Positions 1 through 5,716 of a DNA stretch of 6,589 bases are shown piece after piece. Source of the DNA: Bacteroidales bacterium (GTDB taxonomy: Bacteria > Bacteroidota > Bacteroidia > Bacteroidales > WCHB1-69); NCBI GenBank assembly GCA_012518765.1, contig JAAYRN010000183.1:1-6589 (forward strand). Reading direction: 5' to 3'. Below the pieces are notes generated by a model, which had not been told where the DNA came from, ran no database searches, and saw only the letters and a program-made list of their open reading frames with translations. How positions within the stretch are numbered: the first letter of the stretch is position 1; every line of letters starts with the position of its first letter. The position numbers and the translations under genes are program-made.

Positions 1-40
1 CGCTACTAATTCTGTTTCTGATATCTTTTAGATTTGCCAT
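1..40 (-). CDS. atpG: ATP synthase F1 subunit gamma, N-terminal fragment (cut by window edge)
   Basis: Only the first 13 codons are inside the window, reading MANLKDIRNRISS. This matches the usual gamma start (M-x-x-L-K-x-I-R-x-R-I-x-S), the beginning of the long N-terminal helix that turns inside the alpha3beta3 head. It follows atpA on the same strand after 26 bases, the normal alpha-gamma order. The leader carries AAAGGA eight bases before the ATG, one of the few Shine-Dalgarno-like sites in this operon, which supports this start. The rest of the gene lies to the left of the window. The identification rests on a short peptide plus gene order, and both agree. Confidence 0.9.
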   Translation of the reverse strand, partial: MANLKDIRNRISS

Positions 41-66
41 ATTTTTATTCCTTTATCCCTTGTATT

Positions 67-1647
67 TTATTCGTATTTTTTAGCTATGTCGACACAAACT
101 TTGTGAAGAGTATCTGTAATGTCTTTATTTAGTTCGCCTTGTTTTAGTTTGAGCAATACGTCTGCATGATTATTTTCAAGGTGGTAGAGATATTCGGTTT
201 CAAAATCGATGATGCGGTCTATGGGGACTCTTTGCAATAATCCGTTGGTTCCGCAATATATAATAGCGATTTGATTTTCTACTTTGTAGGGTGTGTATTG
301 AGGTTGTTTCAATATTTCAACGTTTCTTGCTCCCTTGTCTAAGGTGGCTTTGGTTGCAGCGTCAACATCGGAACCAAATTTAGCAAATGCTTGTAATTCT
401 TCGTATTGAGCTTGGTCGAGTTTGAGAGTTCCTGCAATTTTTTTCATGGAGTTAATTTGAGCATTTCCTCCTACGCGTGAAACTGAAATTCCTACGTTGA
501 TAGCGGGGCGTATTCCTGCGTTAAACAATCCTGTTTCAAGGAAAATTTGTCCATCTGTAATTGAAATTACGTTGGTTGGAATATAGGCTGATACGTCTCC
601 TGCTTGTGTCTCGATAATGGGGAGTGCAGTTAGTGATCCGCCTCCTTTTATAATGGGTTTTAAGCAATCTGGAATATCATTCATTTGACGTGCAATTTCG
701 TCTGATTCAATGATTTTTGCGGATCTTTCTAATAAGCGTGAGTGTAAGTAGAAAATATCTCCTGGATAAGCTTCACGTCCTGAGGGTCGACGAAGTAAAA
801 GAGATACCTCGCGGTAAGAGACAGCTTGTTTTGATAAGTCGTCATAAATGATAAGTGCATGGCGACCTGTATCGCGGAAATATTCTCCTATGGCAGCCCC
901 TGCGTAGGGGGCATAAAACTGCATGGCTGCGGGATCGGAAGCATTGGCAGCAACAATAACGGTATAGTCCATAGCTCCGTGATCGGTGAGTGTTTTAACG
1001 ATATTGGCTACAGTAGAACCTTTTTGTCCTATGGCTACATAGATACAGTATACGGGTTCTCCTTTATCGTAAAATTCTTTTTGATTTATAATGGTGTCAA
1101 TTACGATAGCTGTTTTCCCAATCTGGCGGTCGCCAATAATCAACTCTCTTTGTCCTCTTCCAATAGGAATCATTGCGTCTATGGCTTTTATTCCAGTTTG
1201 TAGGGGTTCTTTTACGGGTTGTCTAAAGATTACGCCTGGAGCTTTACGCTCTAAAGGAAGTTCGTAGGTTTCGCCTTCTATGGGGCCTTTCCCGTCTATA
1301 GGTTCTCCTAATGTATTGATTACTCTTCCAAAGATATTTTCTCCTACATTAATTGAAGCAATTCTTCCAGTACGACGACACATGTCTCCTTCGTTTAACA
1401 GTCTACTTTCTCCAAGCAATACAATTCCAACGTTGTCGTCTTCAAGGTTTAATACGATTCCGTAAATATTATCTTTTTCAAAATAAATTAGTTCTCCAGC
1501 TTGGGCTTTTGATAGACCGTAGACGCGTGCTATTCCATCGCCGACTTCTAAAATAATGCCTGTTTCTTCTAATTCTATATTGTTATTGTAGTTCGACAGT
1601 TCTTGTCTTAAAATTGCGGATATTTCTGAAGGTTTTATTTCTGCCAT
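67..1647 (-). CDS. atpA: ATP synthase F1 subunit alpha
   Basis: This is the non-catalytic nucleotide-binding subunit of the F1 head, alternating with beta in the alpha3beta3 ring on the cytoplasmic side. At 526 residues it has the usual full length, perhaps slightly long. Visible parts are the N-terminal beta-barrel (about 25-95, with EVGDGIARVYGL), the P-loop at 172-179 (GDRQIGKT, with K178 and T179), the Walker B strand ALIIYDD (264-270), the SYREVSLLLRRPSGREAYPGD region (277-297) and the arginine finger R391 in SVSRVGGNAQ, which reaches the catalytic site on beta. The segment QMNDIPDCLKPIIKGGGS (321-338) looks like the Bacteroidota form of this loop. The residue before GKT is Ile, where Thr is the norm (GDRQTGKT). 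The leader has no Shine-Dalgarno but is A-rich, as is common in Bacteroidota. It lies 32 bases after atpH and 26 before atpG, so is probably cotranscribed. Confidence 0.98.
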   Translation of the reverse strand: MAEIKPSEISAILRQELSNYNNNIELEETGIILEVGDGIARVYGLSKAQAGELIYFEKDNIYGIVLNLEDDNVGIVLLGESRLLNEGDMCRRTGRIASINVGENIFGRVINTLGEPIDGKGPIEGETYELPLERKAPGVIFRQPVKEPLQTGIKAIDAMIPIGRGQRELIIGDRQIGKTAIVIDTIINQKEFYDKGEPVYCIYVAIGQKGSTVANIVKTLTDHGAMDYTVIVAANASDPAAMQFYAPYAGAAIGEYFRDTGRHALIIYDDLSKQAVSYREVSLLLRRPSGREAYPGDIFYLHSRLLERSAKIIESDEIARQMNDIPDCLKPIIKGGGSLTALPIIETQAGDVSAYIPTNVISITDGQIFLETGLFNAGIRPAINVGISVSRVGGNAQINSMKKIAGTLKLDQAQYEELQAFAKFGSDVDAATKATLDKGARNVEILKQPQYTPYKVENQIAIIYCGTNGLLQRVPIDRIIDFETEYLYHLENNHADVLLKLKQGELNKDITDTLHKVCVDIAKKYE

Positions 1648-1679
1648 TTTTTTCTTTTTTTTTGTATTCTAATTCTTCT

Positions 1680-2237
1680 TTAAAAATTGGGTTCGTAGCT
1701 TTTGTCCATAAGTGCTTTTTTCAACTTAGCTAATTGTGTTTTTACACTGGCATCTATATAATAATCGTTGAATTTATAAGATACTCCTCCAATTAACTTA
1801 GGTTGAATATGTTCTATAGTTTCCACATCGGCATTAGTATATTTTTTTATGGAATCTTTTATGGATTCTATCGTATTTTTTTCTAATTCGGATGCGCTAA
1901 AAATTTCGACCGTAATGATGTTTTTGTAGCTTTTATATAGTTTAATAAATTCGTTACAAATGGTGTTAATGTGCAATTCGCGTCTTTTTTTAAGTATGAG
2001 CGTAAGATATCGTAATGTGATTTCAGCAACATGTTTCTGAAAAACAGCATTTAATATACTTAGTTTTTTATCGGTACGAACAATGGGTGAGTTTATCACG
2101 GTTGTTAGCTCGTTACACGAAATAAATGCGTTGTTAATTAAGCTGATATCCTTAAACACTTCTTCAATTTGATTTAATTCAAGGGCAAATTCAAAAAAAG
2201 CTTTTGCGTAGCGACCTGCGAGTTTCGTTCCTTTCAT
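1680..2237 (-). CDS. atpH: ATP synthase F1 subunit delta
   Basis: This is the delta (OSCP-like) subunit, which sits on top of the F1 head and ties it to the peripheral b stalk. Its 185 residues are typical in length. The N-terminal helical domain begins with LAGRYAKAFFEFALE (6-20), the usual R-Y-A-x-A-hydrophobic pattern, and continues through about 105. The C-terminal domain ends with the family signature IQPKLIGGVSYKFNDYYIDA (144-163) followed by SVKTQLAKLKK. The middle is poorly conserved, as is normal for delta. It begins only 7 bases after atpF and ends 32 before atpA, consistent with one transcript and possibly translational coupling to atpF. No clear Shine-Dalgarno precedes the ATG. 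Confidence 0.95.
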   Translation of the reverse strand: MKGTKLAGRYAKAFFEFALELNQIEEVFKDISLINNAFISCNELTTVINSPIVRTDKKLSILNAVFQKHVAEITLRYLTLILKKRRELHINTICNEFIKLYKSYKNIITVEIFSASELEKNTIESIKDSIKKYTNADVETIEHIQPKLIGGVSYKFNDYYIDASVKTQLAKLKKALMDKSYEPNF

Positions 2238-2244
2238 GCTTGAA

Positions 2245-2739
2245 CTAATTTAATTTGATGTCTTCTAATAGTCGATTTACGTAAGTAGTTTGTGTTTGCT
2301 TGTCTTTCAATTCTTGGATGATTACTTTTTCGGCAACATCTACTGAAAGTTCAGCTATGGTATTTTTTATATCGACCATTGCTTTCATTTTTTCAAATTG
2401 TATGGCTTCTTTGGCACTTTGAATGATGTTATCAGCTTCTTGGTTGGCTTTTTCTTTTGCCTCATCATACATTTTTTGACTTATTTTTCGGGCTTCGGAA
2501 AGGATACTGTCGCGTTCTTCTTTCGCTTGTTTTAATAAAAGCTCGTTATCAGCTTTTAACAGTTTCATTTCTTCGCGTGTTTTGTTGGCTTCGTTTAGTG
2601 CTTCGGCGATGGTATCTTCGCGTTTTTTTAACATTCCTAAGATAGGTTTCCAGCCAAATTTTCCGAGGATAAACACTAATATTAAAAATGCAAGTGTCAT
2701 CCAAAATATTAAACCGACATCGGGTAATACAAGATCCAT
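2245..2739 (-). CDS. atpF: ATP synthase Fo subunit b
   Basis: This is the peripheral-stalk subunit that anchors F1 to the membrane. Its 164 residues are typical. After a short outer end (MDLVLPDVG) there is one membrane segment at about 9-28 (GLIFWMTLAFLILVFILGKF), then K-P-I at 31-33, then a long charged helix rich in Glu, Lys and Ala (about 38-147) that would form the right-handed stalk dimer. A pattern like ELSVDVAEKVI (130-140) near the C-terminus is shared by b subunits, where the helix meets delta. Only one b-type gene is present, so a homodimer is expected rather than a b/b' pair. It follows atpE after an unusually wide 112-base gap containing a strong hairpin. The leader is AT-rich with no Shine-Dalgarno. 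Confidence 0.96.
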   Translation of the reverse strand: MDLVLPDVGLIFWMTLAFLILVFILGKFGWKPILGMLKKREDTIAEALNEANKTREEMKLLKADNELLLKQAKEERDSILSEARKISQKMYDEAKEKANQEADNIIQSAKEAIQFEKMKAMVDIKNTIAELSVDVAEKVIIQELKDKQTQTTYVNRLLEDIKLN

Positions 2740-2782
2740 AATATTGTTTTATATTTTATGTATAAGAATATTTTTTCATTCA

Positions 2783-2820
2783 AAATCTTTCAAACAACAT
2801 GTATGCTGTTTGAAAGATTT
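2783..2820. repeat. Perfect 14-bp inverted repeat (hairpin) in the atpE-atpF gap
   Basis: The arms at 2783-2796 (AAATCTTTCAAACA) and 2807-2820 (TGTTTGAAAGATTT) are exact reverse complements around a 10-base centre, which could pair by two more bases after one mismatch. In the minus-strand atp transcript it would form a stem-loop starting 31 bases after the atpE stop and ending 43 bases before the atpF start. The U-run needed for an intrinsic terminator is lacking on either strand: the minus strand continues UGAAUGAAAAAA, the plus strand AUUAAAUAUUG. An RNA-stability or processing element, or partial attenuation, is therefore more likely than full termination. That role is inference. Confidence 0.8.
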
Positions 2821-2851
2821 ATTAAATATTGAAATGTATATTTATTGTTTC

Positions 2852-3097
2852 TTATTTGAATACAATCAACATACAAACAACAATCGCAAAAAAGGCAACT
2901 CCCTCAATAAAAGCAGCGGTAATAATCATATTCATTCGAATATCGCCACTTACTTCGGGTTGACGAGCTAAGGATTCTAAAGCACTTTTGCCGATGTTTC
3001 CAATTCCAATACCAGCAGCAATAGCTGCAATACTTGCTCCAATGCCTGCTCCAATTAATCCTAATCCTTCTAATAATAAAATTGATAATACTGACAT
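2852..3097 (-). CDS. atpE: ATP synthase Fo subunit c (proton-type rotor ring)
   Basis: This is the hairpin-shaped c subunit whose oligomer forms the rotor ring in the inner membrane. It has 81 residues: helix 1 (about 5-39) with the Gly/Ala packing pattern GAGIGAS and AAGIGIGNIG, the polar loop RQPE (45-48) that contacts gamma and epsilon, and helix 2 (about 55-80) with the ion-carrying carboxylate E65 in AFIEGVAFFAI. Aligned to the known Na+-type ring of Ilyobacter, the Gln ligand of helix 1 is Ile32 and the Ser after the Glu is Gly66. The Na+ ligands are therefore missing and proton coupling is expected. It starts 35 bases after atpB with an A-rich leader (AAAAAACAAAAAAT before ATG) and no Shine-Dalgarno. 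The c subunit is needed in about ten copies per complex, and the hairpin just downstream may matter for that. Confidence 0.97.
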   Translation of the reverse strand: MSVLSILLLEGLGLIGAGIGASIAAIAAGIGIGNIGKSALESLARQPEVSGDIRMNMIITAAFIEGVAFFAIVVCMLIVFK

Positions 3098-3132
3098 ATT
3101 TTTTGTTTTTTAAATGTTTATAAATATATTTT

Positions 3133-4260
3133 CTAATGTATTTCTGTTATACTGTTTTCTTCTTCAGGGTGTTCTTCTACTGCCATACCTATATATATGG
3201 ATGATAGTAGGGTAAACACGTAAGCTTGAATAAATGCTACTAATAATTCTAACAATCCCATAAAAATATAGAATATTATAGATGCTACCGAAACTCCATA
3301 TCCTACTGCTACGCTAATTTCTCCTAATATAAATATTAAACTAATGAAACCAAGTGTTATGATATGTCCAGCGGTAATATTGGCAAATAAACGAATCATT
3401 AAAACTACGGGCTTGGTAATTAGTCCTACTAATTCGACTATGGGCATCAAGGGTAGAGGAAATTTTAACCACCAAGGAACTCCAGGCGTATTGAAAACAT
3501 GTTTCCAATAATGTTTATTTCCGCTTACATTTGTGATAATAAGCGTAAAGAAAGCCAATACAAATGTAACTGAAATGTTTCCTGTTAAATTAGCTCCTCC
3601 AGGGAAAAAAGGTATCAATCCAAATAAGTTATTGAATAAAATAAAGAAAAATAAAGTAAGTAAATAAGGAAGAAATTTTTCATATTTGGGACCTATAGAT
3701 GGTTTGATAATATCGTCGCGTACAAATAACAACAGAGGCTCTACGATGCGAGCTGCTCCTTTGGGAGAACCGTGTCCATTTTTTTTATAACTACGTGCTG
3801 CTGAAAGTAACAACCAACATAGTACAATGACACTCATAAACAGAGTTAGTACATTTTTAGTAATGGAAAAATCAACAAAAGAAGCATTTTCATTTCTTTC
3901 TCCATTTTCGTCTACCTTTATAATTTCATCTTTTATTCCGTTCTTTTTGTGAATAGCGAAGCCTTTGTATGTACTTTCACCGTGATGAAACCGAGAAGAA
4001 GAAAATACGTGTAGTTTATTTTCATGTAAAAGTATGATAGGCAAAGGAATAGAAACATGTTTATCACCAATAGTAAGTATGTGCCATTCGTGAGCGTCTA
4101 CTACATGTTCCATGATGGTGGTTCCTGCGTCAAATTTCTTTTCAGCATCTACATCATTCTCATTTGCATGCAAATTTGGAACTAAAAATAAAAAAATAAA
4201 AATAAAGAGAGAAAAGGGTAAAACCTTATAAATCCTTGTTAAATAGTTATATATACGCAT
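3133..4260 (-). CDS. atpB: ATP synthase Fo subunit a, long form with exported N-terminal region
   Basis: This is the stator channel subunit that passes protons to and from the c ring. It is 375 residues long, about 100 more than the 271-residue E. coli protein. The extra length is N-terminal: a signal-peptide-like stretch (charged start, hydrophobic 14-28, possible cleavage after LHA at 32), then a hydrophilic segment to about 130 holding HEWHI (57-61) and several His residues. Membrane helices follow from about 136. The essential arginine is R290 in MIRLFANITAGH. H299 sits where E. coli has E219, E338 where it has H245, and Q345 where it has Q252, so the His/Glu pair is swapped as in mitochondria. 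The C-terminus MAVEEH matches the E. coli MASEEH motif. AAGGA lies three bases before the ATG, a short spacing. It is the first atp gene in the visible run. Confidence 0.96.
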   Translation of the reverse strand: MRIYNYLTRIYKVLPFSLFIFIFLFLVPNLHANENDVDAEKKFDAGTTIMEHVVDAHEWHILTIGDKHVSIPLPIILLHENKLHVFSSSRFHHGESTYKGFAIHKKNGIKDEIIKVDENGERNENASFVDFSITKNVLTLFMSVIVLCWLLLSAARSYKKNGHGSPKGAARIVEPLLLFVRDDIIKPSIGPKYEKFLPYLLTLFFFILFNNLFGLIPFFPGGANLTGNISVTFVLAFFTLIITNVSGNKHYWKHVFNTPGVPWWLKFPLPLMPIVELVGLITKPVVLMIRLFANITAGHIITLGFISLIFILGEISVAVGYGVSVASIIFYIFMGLLELLVAFIQAYVFTLLSSIYIGMAVEEHPEEENSITEIH

Positions 4261-4266
4261 TTTTCC

Positions 4267-4321
4267 TTGTATACGTTTTTTGAAAATTTTAAAGCACTAA
4301 AATAGCACTTTTTTGTATACG
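4267..4321. repeat. Paired short repeats upstream of atpB
   Basis: The 9-base plus-strand word TTGTATACG occurs at 4267-4275 and 4313-4321, 46 bases apart, each with a self-complementary GTATAC core. Between them AGCACT occurs at 4293-4298 and 4304-4309, exactly 11 bases apart, about one helical turn, so both copies would face the same side of the DNA. Such spacing is compatible with a dimeric or cooperative regulator site. In AT-rich DNA, chance repeats of six bases are common, so function is only a possibility. Confidence 0.45.
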
Positions 4322-4341
4322 AATTGTTGTTTATTGGTCAA
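4314..4341 (-). promoter_or_regulatory. Possible promoter for the atpBEFHAG run
   Basis: On the minus strand TTGACC (4341-4336) is followed after 16 bases by TATACA (4319-4314), close to general -35/-10 spacing. Read in the Bacteroidota style, TTTG (4342-4339) is followed after 19 bases by TATACAAA. That has the spacing and the leading TA of the known -33 TTTG / -7 TAnnTTTG pattern but not its final TTTG. Transcription would start near 4305-4308, giving a leader of about 45-50 bases that contains the AGTGCT repeats. This is a match by eye in AT-rich sequence. Confidence 0.35.
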
Positions 4342-4408
4342 AAAGTAATATTTTTTTATTTTGTACAGAAACAACTTGAACTTCTATAACATAGAACGTT
4401 AGTACATA

Positions 4409-4426
4409 AAAAAAATTAATTTTTTT
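4409..4426. repeat. Perfect 18-base A/T palindrome after the permease gene
   Basis: Seven A, TTAA, seven T: fully self-complementary, 9 bases after the permease stop on the minus strand. In RNA it would be a weak all-AU stem ending in a U-run, so it might help end the permease transcript, and by symmetry any plus-strand transcript. With no G or C it is not a standard intrinsic terminator. Confidence 0.35.
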
Positions 4427-4435
4427 CTAAAAATA

Positions 4436-5554
4436 TCAGTGAGAAGTGTTTTTGTAGAGAGCTATATTAATACTGTTTACAATAACAGCAAAAATGCTAA
4501 ATCCGATGAGGTATGTTTTTAAATCGTGATAGGTAGTTCCTTTGAGTATGATATATTTCAATATCTCCGTAAAATGAGCGATTGGATTTACTATATTGAT
4601 AGTTTGTCCCCATACAGGCATGCTATCAATAGGGGTAAATAAACCACTCAATAGTATAAAAATAATAAATAAAAACATGATAATATAGGTTGCTTGAGCT
4701 TGATTTCTTGAAAAAATGGATACCATAAAACCCAATCCTAACATCCCAAATAGAAAAACAGCAGCAAAAACAAGTAACAATATGACAGAACCCTGAATAT
4801 AAATTCCAAATAAATACCGCATACATAGTAATCCTATTCCAAATTCTACCATACCAATAATCCAAAATGGGATTAATTTTCCAGCAAAAAACTGCCATTT
4901 ATTAATAGGAGTAACGTTCATTTGCTCAATAGTTCCCAATTCTTTTTCTCTGACAATATTTAGGGTTGAGAGCATAGAGCCAATCATGGCAACCAAAACG
5001 GCTAAAATCCCAGGTACAAAAATGTTTTTATAGTCCATGTTTTTGTTAAACCACCGCGAAGGGGATAAGTGAATTTGGGTGGGATAAATAGAGGTTTCTT
5101 GTATAGATTCTTTGGTGAGGCTATAAATATAATCACCCAAAAATTGTTGTATATAAGCCACGCCTACAGCAGCTTTCATGTTATTGATAGCATTGGCTGT
5201 AACTCCGATAATAGGTTTTTCGTTCCGAATTATTTTTGTTTCAAAATTAGCAGGAATTTCTACAATAATGTCAACATAATCTTTACTCATTAAGAAAGCT
5301 GCTTGTTCTTTTGTATTTGATTTTTCGATGATTTTAAAGTACTTAGTCCCTTTTAAAGAGTTTTGTATATCTCTCGATAAAGAAGAATTGTCGTTATCAA
5401 TAAAGGCAACATGTAATGTTTTAATTTCTAAATCAGCCGAAAAAGGAAATATTAACAAGTATGCTAAGGGGAGTATGGTTATTAAATTCGCTAAGATGGG
5501 ATTGCGAAAAATTTGAATAAACTCTTTTTTTATAAGTATTAAGACAGTTCTCAT
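4436..5554 (-). CDS. ABC-2 type export permease (YhhJ/DrrB-like)
   Basis: This is a membrane subunit of an ABC exporter. Numbering from the ATG at 5554 (372 residues), it shows a short cytoplasmic start with KKEFIQIFRNP (9-19), membrane helix 1 (about 21-40), a large extracytoplasmic domain (about 41-175), then five more helices at about 179-200, 225-250, 256-280, 287-308 and 346-366. The family signature NIVREKELGTIEQMNVTPI (199-217) follows helix 2, and SGLFTPIDSMPVWGQ plus NPIAHFTEIL lie between the last two helices. This matches the ABC2_membrane_3 type of exporter permease. The frame stays open upstream to an ATG at 5602 and a GTG at 5614, but 5554 gives the usual family N-terminus. No ATPase, HlyD-like adaptor or second permease is adjacent, so the partner must be elsewhere. 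The substrate cannot be told from sequence. Confidence 0.9.
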   Translation of the reverse strand: MRTVLILIKKEFIQIFRNPILANLITILPLAYLLIFPFSADLEIKTLHVAFIDNDNSSLSRDIQNSLKGTKYFKIIEKSNTKEQAAFLMSKDYVDIIVEIPANFETKIIRNEKPIIGVTANAINNMKAAVGVAYIQQFLGDYIYSLTKESIQETSIYPTQIHLSPSRWFNKNMDYKNIFVPGILAVLVAMIGSMLSTLNIVREKELGTIEQMNVTPINKWQFFAGKLIPFWIIGMVEFGIGLLCMRYLFGIYIQGSVILLLVFAAVFLFGMLGLGFMVSIFSRNQAQATYIIMFLFIIFILLSGLFTPIDSMPVWGQTINIVNPIAHFTEILKYIILKGTTYHDLKTYLIGFSIFAVIVNSINIALYKNTSH

Positions 5555-5716
5555 TGATGAAATACTAATGTAGATTAGACAACGTCTTAAAACTATCTTC
5601 ATTGTAAAAAACACAGGTTTTTATTGTGAAATAATGATGTATGAAATGAAATTTATTAAAGACTTATTCGTTTATCACTTATATAAATCAATAAAAACAG
5701 CAAATTTTTTATGTAA
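5555..5716. other. Divergent intergenic region between the permease and the nuclease-domain gene
   Basis: About 160 AT-rich bases separate the two divergent starts, so promoters for both directions should lie here. I could not find a convincing TTTG ... TAnnTTTG pair on either strand. The left 60 bases also read as an N-terminal extension of the permease (5555-5614) if an upstream start is used. No RNA gene or large repeat is visible. Confidence 0.5.

Larger units (their letters stand above)
4261..4435. other. 175-base gene-free stretch between the ABC permease and atpB
   Basis: I see no gene here. Reading along the minus strand from the permease stop, it contains an 18-base A/T palindrome (4409-4426), a small 6-bp stem with a 3-base loop (4382-4396, TTCTAT/ATAGAA), a TTGACC box (4336-4341), two copies of TTGTATACG on the plus strand (4267-4275 and 4313-4321), and two copies of AGCACT 11 bases apart (4293-4298 and 4304-4309). 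It is long enough to hold both the end of the permease transcript and the atp operon promoter. Confidence 0.7.

Noticed and set aside
859..1203. Plus-strand open frame of 114 codons opposite atpA
   Set aside because: It lies fully inside atpA on the other strand, its peptide resembles no family I know, and atpA is unmistakably real.
2783..2825. Hairpin in the atpE-atpF gap as an intrinsic terminator
   Set aside because: The stem has few G-C pairs and no U-run follows it on either strand, and essential genes of the same complex lie downstream.
2582..2971. Plus-strand open frame of 129 codons across atpF, the hairpin gap and atpE
   Set aside because: It runs antisense to two certain genes and through the hairpin; composition is that of chance reading of AT-rich DNA.
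2852..3097. Sodium-coupled ATP synthase
   Set aside because: The c subunit has Ile32 and Gly66 where Na+-type rings have Gln and Ser; only the carboxylate E65 is present, as in proton-type rings.
4626..5293. Other open frames (4626-4898 minus, 5069-5293 plus) within the permease gene
   Set aside because: They are shadows of a gene with a clear family signature and have no family resemblance of their own.
5555..5614. Permease start at GTG 5614 or ATG 5602
   Set aside because: The added 16-20 residues (RRCLIYISISS-like) do not fit the family N-terminus, while ATG 5554 gives the expected short lead into KKEFIQIFRNP. Not fully excluded.
5615..5700. CACA...TGTG pair near 5612-5628 as an operator
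   Set aside because: Only four bases per arm in AT-rich DNA, which is within chance.
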